A DNA stretch of 64,000 nucleotides from Rhizobiaceae bacterium (GCA_017644105.1 JAEPMD010000006.1:81809-145808); one strand, 5' to 3'; numbered from the stretch's first letter, positions 44,950 through 54,652 are shown. Notes: generated by a model not told the origin, from the sequence alone. Numbers and translations are program-made.

Positions 44950-45243
44950 TTAGGGTTTCATTTGACGATTGCGATAATGCGAACGTCTTGCAAGCTCGGA
45001 TGTCGGATCGATAAATAGCCCGGCAGAACGGATGAAACGCAGGTCTTCGCGCGTTAAACCCATATCTTTAAGCTGATGATCACTAAACGTGAGCAGTTCA
45101 TTCGCGGCACGTCGGTTTTTCACAGATTTAAACAGGGACTTAAATGTTGAAATCGCGCCATTCAGCCAAATTGAAACAATGCTTTTATCCGGCTGGATGG
45201 ATTGATCAACACAGAAACTATGGTCTTTATTCAAAGCAGTCAT
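44950..45243 (-). CDS. DUF1127 small protein
   Basis: 97 aa from ATG 45243 (GGAG upstream); a GTG start at 45252 is possible. The DUF1127 core is VKNRRAANELLTFSDHQLKD followed by MGLTREDLRFI, which in alphaproteobacteria is an arginine-rich or mixed region often found in stress-response or RNA-linked small proteins. Here the protein is longer than the 45-60 aa minimal forms, with a 40-residue N-terminal extension and a basic tail RRSHYRNRQMKP. Divergently transcribed from the LysR gene at 45366, which may control it. Confidence 0.8.
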   Translation of the reverse strand: MTALNKDHSFCVDQSIQPDKSIVSIWLNGAISTFKSLFKSVKNRRAANELLTFSDHQLKDMGLTREDLRFIRSAGLFIDPTSELARRSHYRNRQMKP

Positions 45244-45365
45244 GAGTATCACTCCATCTTGTTAGGGTTAAAATTTACTGCATGAGACATATATGGCAGA
45301 TTGCTATTGATCATTCCAACGAATATTTCTAATGTTATTTATCAAATAAATTGATGGATAAAATT

Positions 45366-46322
45366 ATGGCCGCTCCTTTAGACTTAGATCAGCTCAAAAC
45401 ATTTATTGCGATTGCAGAGACGGGCAGCTTCACGCGCGCGGCCGATCGCGTGTTCAAAACGCAGTCAGCAGTATCGATGCAAATGCGCAGGCTCGAAGAG
45501 CGCATCGGGCAACCCATCTTCATTAAAGACGGCAGGATCAACAGGCTCAGCGATGATGGTGAGAAACTCCTCAACTATGCCCGTAAGTTGCTGAAATTAA
45601 ATGATGAAACCATCAACGCTTTTGCCGAAGAGCAACTTGAAGGCTCAATCCGTTTTGGCACGGCTGACGATTATGCAGATCGTTTTATGCCGACGATTAT
45701 TGCACAATTTACTGAAACGCATCCCAATATCGAGCTCAATGTTATCTGCGAACCATCACCATCTTTGCATAATAAAATACTCAATAATGAGTTGGATGTG
45801 GCTTTGGTCACGCATGAAAATGCAACTTATCAATCTGAATTGGTGCGCACCGAACCGCTTTATTGGGTCACATCGCTCAATCATATGGTCCATGAAGAAG
45901 AGATTATTCCGCTCGCAATCGGTCGCGATAATTGTTGCTGGCGCAAAATTGCTCTTGAAGCGCTTGATAAAAGAGATCGGCAGCATCGCGTCTTGGTCGC
46001 AAGTTATTCTGCAACGGTTGTCGCAGCCGCGGTGTTAGCTGGACTGGCTGTAGCACCGCTGCCAGAATGTGCTTTGCAATATGGCATGCGCATATTGACC
46101 GAAGCGGATGGATATCCGCAGCTTGACATGACGCATATAGGTCTGATTAAGCGACCAGGTGCGCCGGTATCGCTAATGGAAGCGTTGTGCGATCACATTA
46201 CTGCAAGTTTGGACAATATCACGCCAAATGGACCGCAGGGTCACTTGACCGCACAATCACCAAGCATGTTGATGCCGGACGATCTTCTTGAAGTGTCATC
46301 GTCCAGCAAAATCACTTGGTAG
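45366..46322 (+). CDS. LysR family transcriptional regulator
   Basis: 318 aa from ATG 45366 (MAAPLDLDQLKTFIAIAETG); in-frame starts at 45351 and 45354 exist. Winged HTH: SFTRAADRVFKTQSAVSMQM with RRLEERIGQPIF. The effector domain runs from about residue 90 (GSIRFGTADDYADRFMPTII) to 285. The target is unknown; the divergent DUF1127 gene is the natural candidate. The end meets the convergent guaB stop after 10 bases. Confidence 0.92.
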   Translation: MAAPLDLDQLKTFIAIAETGSFTRAADRVFKTQSAVSMQMRRLEERIGQPIFIKDGRINRLSDDGEKLLNYARKLLKLNDETINAFAEEQLEGSIRFGTADDYADRFMPTIIAQFTETHPNIELNVICEPSPSLHNKILNNELDVALVTHENATYQSELVRTEPLYWVTSLNHMVHEEEIIPLAIGRDNCCWRKIALEALDKRDRQHRVLVASYSATVVAAAVLAGLAVAPLPECALQYGMRILTEADGYPQLDMTHIGLIKRPGAPVSLMEALCDHITASLDNITPNGPQGHLTAQSPSMLMPDDLLEVSSSSKITW

Positions 46323-46332
46323 GTCATGATAA

Positions 46333-47832
46333 CTAAACGCCGGCGCCCGGATAGTTCGGGCTTTCGCGGGTGATTGTCACGTCATGGGCATGGCTCTCAC
46401 GCAATCCGGCGCTTGAAATTTGCACGAATTTCGCATTCTCAGAAAATTCTTGCAGCGATGCGCCGCCGACATAACCCATCGCAGCACGAAGACCACCTGT
46501 GAGCTGGTGAAGCACGCCGGAGACTGGTCCTTTATAGGGAACCTGACCTTCAATGCCTTCAGGCACAAGTTTAAGCGTGTCGCGCACTTCCGCCTGGAAA
46601 TAACGATCGGCTGAGCCGCGTGCCATAGCGCCAACAGATCCCATGCCACGATAGGCTTTAAACGAACGGCCTTGGTGAAGGTAAACTTCGCCCGGGCTTT
46701 CATCAGTGCCTGCAAGCAATGAACCAACCATGACGGCATCTGCGCCCGCAGCGAGCGCTTTGGCAACATCGCCTGAGAATTTAATGCCCCCATCGGCAAT
46801 TACTGGTATGCCTGAATCTTTGGCGCCGGCAACGGCTGACATAATGGCAGATAATTGAGGTACACCCACACCGGCAACAATTCGTGTTGTACAAATTGAA
46901 CCTGGGCCGATACCAACTTTGATGGAATCAGCACCTGCATCGATCAAGGCTTTTGTGCCGTCTTCCGTAGCAACGTTACCTGCCATGATGCTGACAGAGT
47001 TTGAAATCTTTCGCATGCGCTTCACAGCATCCAAAACGCGTTGTGAATGACCATGGGCGGTATCAACGACCAAAAGATCAATGCCAGCATCGATCAAGCG
47101 CTCAGCGCGTTCAAAACCATCATCGCCCACGCTAGTAGCCGCACCCACACGTAAGCGGCCTTGCTCGTCTTTACAGGCATTTGGGTTGAGCTGAGATTTT
47201 TCAATGTCTTTCACTGTGATTAAGCCAACACAGCGCTTTTCTTCATCGACAACAAGCAGCTTTTCAATTCTGTGTTGGTGGAGAAGTTTCTTAGCTTCAT
47301 CCTGTCCAACGCCTTCGCGCACCGTGACAAGATTATCGCGTGTCATGAGTTCAAAAATCTTTTGGCTCGGATCAGAAGCAAATCGCACATCGCGGTTGGT
47401 CAAGATGCCGACCAGTTTACCCGGCTTATTTGGCTTTTTGTCTTCAACCACGGGAATACCGGAAATCTTGTGTGCGGCCATTAAAGCATGCGCGTCAGCT
47501 AACGTTTCGTTTGGTCCGATGGTGACAGGATTGACGACCATGCCGCTTTCAAACTTCTTCACAGCGCGGGCTTCAGCGGCCTGTTCTTCTGGTGTTAGAT
47601 TGCGGTGAATAATGCCGATACCACCGGCTTGCGCCATCGCAATTGCCAAACGACCTTCTGTCACCGTATCCATCGCGGATGAGAGGATCGGGATATTTAG
47701 ATCAATATTCTGAGCAATCTTTGTGGAGACATCAACCTGATTAGGCATGACGGTTGAATGGCCAGGCTGCAACAGCACATCGTCAAAAGTCAGCGCCTGA
47801 AGTCCGGTACGAGTTTGGAGGATTTCTGCCAT
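46333..47832 (-). CDS. guaB: IMP dehydrogenase
   Basis: 499 aa from ATG 47832 ([20 protein letters not shown]), with a GGAC ahead; a TTG at 47844 is possible. It oxidises IMP to XMP with NAD+, the rate-limiting step of GMP synthesis. The barrel has the catalytic Cys loop [20 protein letters not shown] (Cys about residue 308), the flap with [15 protein letters not shown], and two CBS domains between about 95 and 215 ([28 protein letters not shown]). The C-terminal [20 protein letters not shown] is typical. Confidence 0.97.
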   Translation of the reverse strand: MAEILQTRTGLQALTFDDVLLQPGHSTVMPNQVDVSTKIAQNIDLNIPILSSAMDTVTEGRLAIAMAQAGGIGIIHRNLTPEEQAAEARAVKKFESGMVVNPVTIGPNETLADAHALMAAHKISGIPVVEDKKPNKPGKLVGILTNRDVRFASDPSQKIFELMTRDNLVTVREGVGQDEAKKLLHQHRIEKLLVVDEEKRCVGLITVKDIEKSQLNPNACKDEQGRLRVGAATSVGDDGFERAERLIDAGIDLLVVDTAHGHSQRVLDAVKRMRKISNSVSIMAGNVATEDGTKALIDAGADSIKVGIGPGSICTTRIVAGVGVPQLSAIMSAVAGAKDSGIPVIADGGIKFSGDVAKALAAGADAVMVGSLLAGTDESPGEVYLHQGRSFKAYRGMGSVGAMARGSADRYFQAEVRDTLKLVPEGIEGQVPYKGPVSGVLHQLTGGLRAAMGYVGGASLQEFSENAKFVQISSAGLRESHAHDVTITRESPNYPGAGV

Positions 47833-48012
47833 GGTCAAGTCCAATCTTTAATTTGTGAGCTAAAGGAAGGGTGATAAAACCCTAGCCACTACGCTCATAT
47901 TTCTAAAGGAGTTGACACGGGCTCGTAACACTAAAGCGCGAGAAAGGAAACCATGATTTAGATATATTTTGTAATATTCTTTGGACGACGCAAAAAAAGT
48001 GTCATCTTCAGA

Positions 48013-48711
48013 TTATTCATCTGGTTTTCGCCCCTTAAAACCTTTGGCCAGCAGATAGAGCTCAACTGATTCTGATCTTGAAGCCGGTGGTTTTACATGC
48101 ACAACCGATTGAAAATTCTTTTTCAACATTTGCAACAGATCATTCTCAGTGCCGCCCTGGAAGGTTTTGGAGAGAAAATGTCCGCCCTTGGCTAAAACAT
48201 CAACGGCAAAATAAGCTGCGATTTCACATAAATGCTGCGTTCTTAAATGGTCTGTTCTCTTATGGCCCGTGGTGGGCGCTGCCATGTCTGACAAAACAAG
48301 ATTAGGCGCTGCCCCACAAAGTTCCATCAGTTTGTCTGGCGCATCATCATCCAGAAAATCCATCTGTAGAAATGAAACGCCCGGCACCTGATCCATTTCG
48401 AGAAAATCGATGGCCACCACGCGCGGATCAAGATCAGATGAATCGGTCACTTTGGCGGCGATTTGCGCCCAGCCGCCTGGTGCAGCACCCAGATCAATAA
48501 TCCGCTTGGCACCTTTTAAGATCTTGTGCTTTTCATCGATCTCCAAAAGCTTAAACGCCGCGCGGGATCGATAGCCCTCATGTTTAGAACGCTGAACATA
48601 AGGGTCGTTAATATGACGCTCAAGCCAACGACGAGATGATGCCTTCATCTTTTTCTTGCGGATTTTCTGACCAAGTTTTCGGCCAGTCGCGATGGTTGGT
48701 TTCTTACTCAT
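48013..48711 (-). CDS. rlmE: 23S rRNA (uridine-2552-2'-O)-methyltransferase
   Basis: 232 aa from ATG 48711; it overlaps the ppx-type stop by 8 bases. The FtsJ/RrmJ fold is clear: SAM site [18 protein letters not shown], and the K-D-K-E tetrad in [38 protein letters not shown] and [14 protein letters not shown]. It modifies U2552 of the A loop late in 50S assembly. The N-terminal extension (about 35 residues, [20 protein letters not shown]) is strongly basic, likely RNA-binding, and common in alphaproteobacteria. Confidence 0.95.
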   Translation of the reverse strand: MSKKPTIATGRKLGQKIRKKKMKASSRRWLERHINDPYVQRSKHEGYRSRAAFKLLEIDEKHKILKGAKRIIDLGAAPGGWAQIAAKVTDSSDLDPRVVAIDFLEMDQVPGVSFLQMDFLDDDAPDKLMELCGAAPNLVLSDMAAPTTGHKRTDHLRTQHLCEIAAYFAVDVLAKGGHFLSKTFQGGTENDLLQMLKKNFQSVVHVKPPASRSESVELYLLAKGFKGRKPDE

Positions 48712-50203
48712 TATGCTTACCTGAGTTAATCTGAGCGTTTGTATTTGTGTTTGCAGATGAAGAGTTCTCAGACCGATTTTGACCGTGAGAATTTCTCCGA
48801 CGGCGGCGGCGGCGCCAAACACCATCTTTAGCCATCATATCGTTGAGCAAACCTTCACGAAGTCCGCGGTCCGCTACCCGCATCTTATTGGATGGCCAAC
48901 GTTTGCGGATCGATTGCATGATCGCACAACCTGCCAATACAAGATCAGATCGGTCCGGTCCAATACACGGATTTGCAGACCGTGTTTCAATATCCCATGT
49001 CAGAAGCTGATGCAGCATTTTATCGACATCTTCATCCTGCAGCCAAAGACCATCGACACGACGCCTGTCATATCGCGGCAAATTCAAGTGAAGGCCAGCC
49101 AGCGTTGTGACTGTGCCAGATGTACCAAGTAGATGGAACGTATCTATGTCCGGTGAAAAATCCAACATATTTTGCGGCGCAGTTGTCTCAATCAATTGGT
49201 CAACCTCGTCCACCATGGCATCAAACACTTGTTGGGTAACATCTTTGCCGCCATGGCGCTCTGACAATGTGACAACACCGACCGGTAAAGATGTCCAAGA
49301 TTTAATGTGATTGGCCAAACGCTGAGTTCGTCGCTCATCGAACTGAATGGCGGCGATTTCAGACGAGCCACCACCGATATCAAATAAAATGACGGACTGC
49401 GTGTCGCGATCGACCAATGACGCACAACCAGATACGGCTAATCTTGCTTCAGTCTCACGATTGATGATTTCAAGATCGAGCCCAGTTTCTCTTTTCACCC
49501 GCGATAAAAAGGCTTCGCCATTAATGGCTTGCCGACAGGCTTCGGTGGCAATGAGTCGGTATTTACGAATATTATGACGCGCAAGCTTAGAGGCGCAGAT
49601 TTTAAGCGCACCCACAGCGCGATCCATCGCGCCATCAGAAAGTCTGCCGGTTGCAGCCAAACCCTCACCAAGACGCACGATGCGCGAAAATGCATCCACC
49701 ACTCGAAATTGCCCGGCCTTCATCGGCTTGGCGATCAAAAGGCGACAATTATTGGTGCCCAAATCCAGCGCTGCATAAAGCGGCTGTTGATGATTATTGT
49801 GCCTGTGAGGGCGGTTGTGGCGTTTTTGATTGTGCTGCTGATGTCTGGGGGCGTGCTTCTGAGGCTTTGACTTTTCTGTTATTTTGGTCTGGCCATCACC
49901 ATCTTTAAGCGCCGTCTGTTCAGTCGAAGTGCTTAAAGACGGTGCAGAGTGAGCATCAGAGTTCGAATTCTTGCGACGTGAACGCTTTTTCCAACGTTTT
50001 CGTTTTCTATTTGGTTCGGTCTGAGAAGAAACGTTGGAATCCGGGCTTGGAGCCACCTTTCCTTCACCGTTGCGGTGTTGAACAGGCTTTTCAAATTCTG
50101 CGGGCACTTCACCACGCGCACTCTTTGATTCCGAGTGAGAGTGATGGCCACCATTTCGCGTTTCTCCCCAAGGGGCTTTTTCGCCACGCATTGGGTCAGT
50201 CAC
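48704..50203 (-). CDS. ppx: Ppx/GppA exopolyphosphatase/pppGpp phosphatase
   Basis: 499 aa from GTG 50203 (AGGATA five bases upstream). The ASKHA-fold phosphatase starts near residue 142 ([18 protein letters not shown]), with [28 protein letters not shown] (about 275), [15 protein letters not shown] and [12 protein letters not shown]. It removes terminal phosphate from polyphosphate or pppGpp. The N-terminal 140 residues are unusual, Lys/His/Asn-rich and low complexity ([18 protein letters not shown]), and the C-terminus has a second basic stretch with RRRRRR. These tails may bind polyanions. Coupled to rlmE. Confidence 0.9.
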   Translation of the reverse strand: MTDPMRGEKAPWGETRNGGHHSHSESKSARGEVPAEFEKPVQHRNGEGKVAPSPDSNVSSQTEPNRKRKRWKKRSRRKNSNSDAHSAPSLSTSTEQTALKDGDGQTKITEKSKPQKHAPRHQQHNQKRHNRPHRHNNHQQPLYAALDLGTNNCRLLIAKPMKAGQFRVVDAFSRIVRLGEGLAATGRLSDGAMDRAVGALKICASKLARHNIRKYRLIATEACRQAINGEAFLSRVKRETGLDLEIINRETEARLAVSGCASLVDRDTQSVILFDIGGGSSEIAAIQFDERRTQRLANHIKSWTSLPVGVVTLSERHGGKDVTQQVFDAMVDEVDQLIETTAPQNMLDFSPDIDTFHLLGTSGTVTTLAGLHLNLPRYDRRRVDGLWLQDEDVDKMLHQLLTWDIETRSANPCIGPDRSDLVLAGCAIMQSIRKRWPSNKMRVADRGLREGLLNDMMAKDGVWRRRRRRRNSHGQNRSENSSSANTNTNAQINSGKHNE

Positions 50204-50643
50204 ACAATATCCTATTCGCCGAGCGTATGATCGCGTCAGGCGCTAAAATGTTTTCGTTGCCATCACACTAACAGTGATTATGAGAATTACAAATCCTTTT
50301 TGTGATTTCTCGTTTAAAATTGATCGACAACGATGATAGCTGACTTGCTAAATTTGCGATCTAATCAAAAATATTGAAAATTTGCACCCAGTTTCATCAA
50401 TTGTGTGCCGCGTCTTGCTGTTATTTTTCCGCATATTTTTTAAGTCAGATAATCATCTAAAATATTGAATCTTTTAAGAAATAAACGACAAAATTCAGTT
50501 GCTGCATATCCGGCGGCGAAGGCCTTGGAATTTGATTTTCGAATAAACTTTCGTTTTCCTATTGACAGTTTTTGAAACCGGTTGCAATATTATGAGCAAG
50601 CCGTTCATCGAAATGTTGTGACGACTTCTTGGAGGATTATTTC
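50204..50643. promoter_or_regulatory. 440-base control region before the inositol operon
   Basis: No gene is supported. A TTGACA box (50562-50567) precedes AATATT (50586-50591) with 18 bases between. The LacI-type operator at 50572-50587 lies within this spacer. GGAA-N6-TTTC at 50527-50540 is one base off the GGAA-N6-TTCC pattern I recall for rhizobial IolR (RpiR family). The half nearest ppx is AT-rich and shows nothing recognised. Confidence 0.5.
50572..50587 (+). promoter_or_regulatory. LacI-family-type operator
   Basis: TTGAAACC and GGTTGCAA form a 16-base palindrome with one mismatch and the AAACCGGTT centre typical of LacI/GalR family operators. It lies between candidate -35 and -10 boxes, which suits repression. 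No LacI gene is in the window. Confidence 0.55.
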
Positions 50644-51462
50644 GTGGTCTCAATTGGGCTAAATCAAATAGCTGTGCCGAGCTATGATGTGGGTGCGTTT
50701 TGCGCGCTCGCGCATGGGCTAAATTGCACAGGTGTTGAGTTTAGAAACGACGTCTTAAGATCCGACTTTGATGCCGAGCAAGCCGTGCAAATAGGCAAGA
50801 TTGCGCGCGAAAATAAGTTGGACATTTTCAATCTTTCTGAAGTTCGTCAATTCGACAATTGGGACGAGAGCAAGAAACACGAAGCTCAAAAACTTATCGA
50901 GCTTGCTGATGCGATGGGCGCGAAAGCAATCGGTCTTATTCCCCGCAATGATGGCGCAAATTTGGATGGTGCAACACGCATTTCAAATCTAAAAACTGCA
51001 TTGCTTGCGCTTAAGCCATTGTTAGATGAGAAAAATTTGGTTGGTCTGATTGAGCCGTTGGGGTTCTCGACCGCTTCTCTAAGATACAAATCTGAAATTG
51101 TTTCTGTCCTAGTCGAACTTGGATTTGAAGGCAGTTTCAAGCTTATTCATGATACCTTTCACCACACGCTTTCTGGTGAAAAAGAGGTCTTTTCTGAATA
51201 TACGGCCTTGGTTCACATTTCTGGTGTTGAACGCCAAGACGTTGACTTTTGTGACATGCAGGATCAGGATCGAGTCCTTGTTGGAGGACAAGATCGCTTG
51301 GGAAACATAACACAAATATCTCAATTACAGGCTTCAGGTTACTGTGGTCCTGTATCTTTCGAGCCATTTTCACCAATGGTTCAAAATGCGAACGACATTG
51401 CGGGAGACCTCGCAAAGTCAATTAATTTCATCGACGGTCAATTAGAGAAATGCGCTGCATAA
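50644..51462 (+). CDS. Sugar-phosphate isomerase/epimerase, IolI-like
   Basis: 272 aa from GTG 50644, eight bases after GGAGG; the frame also reads through this ribosome binding site from TTG 50629. It is an AP-endonuclease-2-type TIM barrel. Metal-site residues appear in FVSLIEPLGF-like VGLIEPLGFS (Glu about 141), LIHDTFHHTL (Asp, His about 177), LVHISGVERQD (His) and VSFEPFSPM (Glu), as in B. subtilis IolI, which isomerises 2-keto-myo-inositol. First gene of the inositol operon. The sister enzyme IolE (dehydratase) is of the same superfamily, so a dehydratase role is an alternative, but sequence style favours IolI. Confidence 0.75.
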   Translation: MVSIGLNQIAVPSYDVGAFCALAHGLNCTGVEFRNDVLRSDFDAEQAVQIGKIARENKLDIFNLSEVRQFDNWDESKKHEAQKLIELADAMGAKAIGLIPRNDGANLDGATRISNLKTALLALKPLLDEKNLVGLIEPLGFSTASLRYKSEIVSVLVELGFEGSFKLIHDTFHHTLSGEKEVFSEYTALVHISGVERQDVDFCDMQDQDRVLVGGQDRLGNITQISQLQASGYCGPVSFEPFSPMVQNANDIAGDLAKSINFIDGQLEKCAA

Positions 51463-51552
51463 TCAATTGCTAAGATGATTTCACTGATCCAGTTTGGATC
51501 ACCGGTAAAAAACTCATTCGGTGGCCGGTCACCGAAACGGGAGGAATTAAAT

Positions 51553-52491
51553 ATGAAGAAGACTCTAATCGCAGCAGGTCTTGCTGCTCTTATGTCAACA
51601 ACATCAATGGCGGCCGAAATCGGTGCGACATTCTCAAGATTTGACGACAACTGGCTAACAGTTTTGCGTAATGGTATGGTTGAATATGCTGCGACTATCG
51701 ATGGTCTTAACTACCAGCAAGAAGATGCATCTGACGATCTTGCAAAGCAAATTGACCAAGTGAAAAACTTCGTGGCATCTGGTGTTGACGGTATCATCGT
51801 GAACATCGTTGATACTTCAGCTGGCGCAGCGATCACAGAAGCTGCTGGTGACGTGCCTTTGGTCTTTGTGAACCGCGAGCCAGACAATGTGAACGAATTG
51901 CCACCAACACAGGCTTTCGTGGCTTCAAACGAAATCGAATCTGGCACTTTGTCTGCATTTGAAGTTTGTAAAAACCTTCGTGCAGCAGGTAAAGGCGGCG
52001 GCGCTCGTGGTTACCTAATGAATGGTCAGCTTTCTAACCAAGCTGCTGTTCAGCGTTCAAAAGACGTTCACGATGTGATTGGCATGGACATGTGTAACTT
52101 CATGACAATCATCGATGAGCAGCCAGCAAACTGGTCTCGTGATGAAGCTCAGGATCTTATGACAAACTGGATGTCATCTGGCGAGCCATTTGATTTCGTT
52201 CTTGCAAACAATGACGAAATGGCAATCGGCGCGATCCAAGCAATGAAAGCTGCTGGTCTGGACATGGCCGACATCCAAGTTGGTGGCGTTGATGCCAGCC
52301 AGGACGCTTTGGTTGTGATGTCTGCAGGCGACTATGACGTAACTGTATTCCAAGATTCAGTTGGTCAAGGCACAGGTTCTATCGATGCTGTGTTGAAGCT
52401 AGTTGCTGGCGAAAAAGTTGATCAAAAAGTTTACATCCCGTTCAAACTGGTCACACCAGAAAACATGGGCGACTTCTTGAGCAAAAACTAA
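51553..52491 (+). CDS. Sugar (inositol) ABC transporter binding protein
   Basis: 312 aa from ATG 51553 with GGGAGG upstream. Sec signal KKTLIAAGLAALMSTTSMAA, then a Peripla_BP_4 fold: EIGATFSRFDDNWLTVLRNG, GVDGIIVNIVDTSAG, VFVNREPD and NDEMAIGAIQAMKAAGLDM. VGGVDASQDALVVMSAGDYD is the RbsB/IbpA-like hinge. Operon context with iolDCB and iolG indicates inositol as ligand. A hairpin after the stop probably stabilises its mRNA. Confidence 0.9.
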   Translation: MKKTLIAAGLAALMSTTSMAAEIGATFSRFDDNWLTVLRNGMVEYAATIDGLNYQQEDASDDLAKQIDQVKNFVASGVDGIIVNIVDTSAGAAITEAAGDVPLVFVNREPDNVNELPPTQAFVASNEIESGTLSAFEVCKNLRAAGKGGGARGYLMNGQLSNQAAVQRSKDVHDVIGMDMCNFMTIIDEQPANWSRDEAQDLMTNWMSSGEPFDFVLANNDEMAIGAIQAMKAAGLDMADIQVGGVDASQDALVVMSAGDYDVTVFQDSVGQGTGSIDAVLKLVAGEKVDQKVYIPFKLVTPENMGDFLSKN

Positions 52492-52512
52492 GTCCGTTCA
52501 AAATCTAATATG

Positions 52513-52538
52513 CGAGATGGCTCCACTGGGCCATCTCG
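52513..52538 (+). promoter_or_regulatory. Intercistronic hairpin after the inositol binding-protein gene
   Basis: CGAGATGGC (52513-52521) and GCCATCTCG (52530-52538) pair perfectly around an 8-base loop, 21 bases past the stop and without a tight T-run. It probably sets the higher level of the binding protein against the permease. Confidence 0.6.
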
Positions 52539-52572
52539 TGATTTCTTTATTAAAGCGTGGGGAGTGTTATCC

Positions 52573-53646
52573 ATGACAGACAACAGCGATGGCATTGGCG
52601 GGCTGACTTTTGATAAATCGAAGAGATCTTGGCCAAACGAATTCAATATTTTCTTTGCTCTGATCATCATCATTGTAATTTTCGAAGCGTTGGGGCAGAT
52701 CCTGCCATATATGAACGATCAAAGTTTTCTGTTTGATACCAAAGATCGATTTGACACAATCTTCAACGAAGCACGTTTAAAAATTATTATTTTGCAGGTC
52801 GCCATTATCGGCATTATCGCCCTTGGTGTGACCCAAGTTATTATTACAGCTGGGATTGATCTAAGTTCCGGACCCTTAGTTGCTGCAACCGCGATGGTCG
52901 CGATGAGTTTTGCGCAAACTGAGTTGGTCAATGGCAACCCAAATCCAAAGGCTTTGTTTGGAACCTGGGCAATGGATTTGCCTGTGGTTGTCCCTGTGGT
53001 CATTGGTCTGGTATTTGGCGCATTCATTGGTGCTATTAACGGGACGTTTATTGCTTTTTTACGCATTCCGCCCTTTATCGCAACGCTTGGTATGTTCCTT
53101 GTTTGTCGTGGTATTGCGCTGTGGTGGTCATCCGGTAATCCAATCTCATTCCCAACGGAAAGCTATAAATTCATCGGTTCTGGCATGATGCCTGTAGTAT
53201 GGTTCCTTTCATTGGCCGTCATATTCCACATCATCATGAAATATACGGTCTATGGAAAGCACACCTATGCGATCGGCTCTAATGAAGATGCCGCACGTAT
53301 GTCCGGTATCAATGTAAAACGCCACAAGGTCATGGTTTATATGATCGCCTCAATGCTTGCTGCTTTTGCCGGTATTGTCTTGAGTGCCAAAGCGTCTACT
53401 GCGCAGGCGGGTATGGGTGAGTTTTACGAGCTCTTTGCGATCGCAATGGCTGTGATCGGCGGCATTAGTCTGACCGGCGGACGCGGTTCTATCATCGGTA
53501 CTGTCCTTGGTGCGATGGTGCTGGGTGTGATCCGTTCCGGATTTACCTTCATTAAGCTTGATGGTTCCTACCAGCTTATGGCGATGGGTAGCATCATCAT
53601 CGCAGCGGTCATTTTGGACCAATACAGACAACGCAACCGAGCCTAA
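52573..53646 (+). CDS. Sugar (inositol) ABC transporter permease
   Basis: 357 aa from ATG 52573 (GGGGAGTG upstream), an RbsC/FrcC-type BPD_transp_2 permease with about ten helices. IIGIIALGVTQVIITAGIDLSSG (about residues 77-99) and GAINGTFIAFLRIPPFIATLG are family signatures; GSNEDAARMSGINVKRHKV is the coupling loop. The acidic N-terminal 25 residues are cytosolic. It forms the channel with the single-domain ATPase that follows 15 bases downstream. Confidence 0.92.
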   Translation: MTDNSDGIGGLTFDKSKRSWPNEFNIFFALIIIIVIFEALGQILPYMNDQSFLFDTKDRFDTIFNEARLKIIILQVAIIGIIALGVTQVIITAGIDLSSGPLVAATAMVAMSFAQTELVNGNPNPKALFGTWAMDLPVVVPVVIGLVFGAFIGAINGTFIAFLRIPPFIATLGMFLVCRGIALWWSSGNPISFPTESYKFIGSGMMPVVWFLSLAVIFHIIMKYTVYGKHTYAIGSNEDAARMSGINVKRHKVMVYMIASMLAAFAGIVLSAKASTAQAGMGEFYELFAIAMAVIGGISLTGGRGSIIGTVLGAMVLGVIRSGFTFIKLDGSYQLMAMGSIIIAAVILDQYRQRNRA

Positions 53647-53661
53647 GTTAGGAGATATAAG

Positions 53662-54438
53662 ATGAGCAGCGAAATTGTTCTGAAAACCGAAAACCTAACC
53701 AAGCACTATGGTGGTGTTCATGCATTGGTTGGCGCAAATTTCGAAATGAAAAAAGGCGAGCATGTCGCCATTATGGGCGACAACGGCGCGGGTAAATCTA
53801 CCTTCGTTCGCCAGATCACCGGCGTGGAGCAACGCACCAGTGGCACGGTTTCGCTTTATGGCGAAGAAGTGAATTTCACTGGACCGTTGGACGCACGTCA
53901 GGCAGGAATTGAAACTGTGTTCCAAACACTTGCTTTGGCAGATGATTTGGATGTGCCTGATAATCTTTTCCTTGGTCGTGAGCTCACCAAGTGGAATTGG
54001 CTCGGGCCATTCCGTCGCCTTGATTATAAAGCCATGCGCGAAGCCACTATGCAGGGTCTTGTCAAAACGGGTGTGAAAATCCCAAACATCAAGAACTCCA
54101 TTCAAAACATGTCAGGCGGTCAGCGCCAATGTGTGGCGATTGCACGGACAGCTACTTTTGCGTCCAAGCTCACCATCATGGATGAGCCAACGGCGGCGCT
54201 TGGTGTGCAGGAAACTGCGCAGGTGGAAAATATCATACGCAACATGAAAGAGCAGGGCGCTCCCCTTATTCTGGTGAGCCATAATATGCGACAGGTATTT
54301 GATCTCGTAGATCGCATTGTCGTGTTCCGCCGGGGACGCATTGTGGCCAATCTGAATAAAGATGAGACCGATGGTCAGGATGTTGTGGCTTATATCACTG
54401 GGGTTAAAACCGGTGCAGAATATGAAGGGGCGGCCTAA
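53662..54438 (+). CDS. Sugar (inositol) ABC transporter ATPase
   Basis: 258 aa with one nucleotide-binding domain: Walker A GDNGAGKST (about residue 38), signature MSGGQRQ, Walker B LTIMDEPTAALG, switch His in LVSHNMRQ. Most RbsA-class sugar importers have two such domains in one 500-aa chain; this single-domain form resembles FrcA of rhizobial fructose importers and should work as a homodimer. Start GGAGATATAAG before ATG 53662. Confidence 0.93.
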   Translation: MSSEIVLKTENLTKHYGGVHALVGANFEMKKGEHVAIMGDNGAGKSTFVRQITGVEQRTSGTVSLYGEEVNFTGPLDARQAGIETVFQTLALADDLDVPDNLFLGRELTKWNWLGPFRRLDYKAMREATMQGLVKTGVKIPNIKNSIQNMSGGQRQCVAIARTATFASKLTIMDEPTAALGVQETAQVENIIRNMKEQGAPLILVSHNMRQVFDLVDRIVVFRRGRIVANLNKDETDGQDVVAYITGVKTGAEYEGAA

Positions 54439-54448
54439 GGCTTAGACC

Positions 54449-54652
54449 ATGCTCGATTTTGCCCATCCTTTCTTCAAGCCCATGTGGCGGCGTGTGGCGG
54501 TTGTCGCCTTTTGCGGATGTTGGGGCATGGTTGAGCTCTTTGTGCAAGGCTCGCATTTTTGGGCGGCCTTGTTCATCGGAATGGGCGCAATGGCATTCTG
54601 GAAGTTGTTTTTGGACAAAGAGACTTTGCAAAAATTGGAAGATGACAGCTAG
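54449..54652 (+). CDS. Small membrane protein, DUF3329-like
   Basis: 67 aa. The opening MLDFAHPFFKPMWRRVAVVA, a first helix to about residue 31 and a second (FWAALFIGMGAMAFWKLFL) leave both ends in the cytosol. The pattern of a two-helix protein with a PLWRR-like turn is known from alphaproteobacteria as DUF3329. It lies between the ABC ATPase and iolD, 10 and 19 bases from each, so it belongs to the operon. A link to the transporter is inferred; function unknown. Confidence 0.65.
   Translation: MLDFAHPFFKPMWRRVAVVAFCGCWGMVELFVQGSHFWAALFIGMGAMAFWKLFLDKETLQKLEDDS

Noticed and set aside
50644..51462. Calling this gene iolE outright
   Set aside because: The glycine-rich IolE N-terminus is missing and the C-terminal metal-site wording is closer to IolI.
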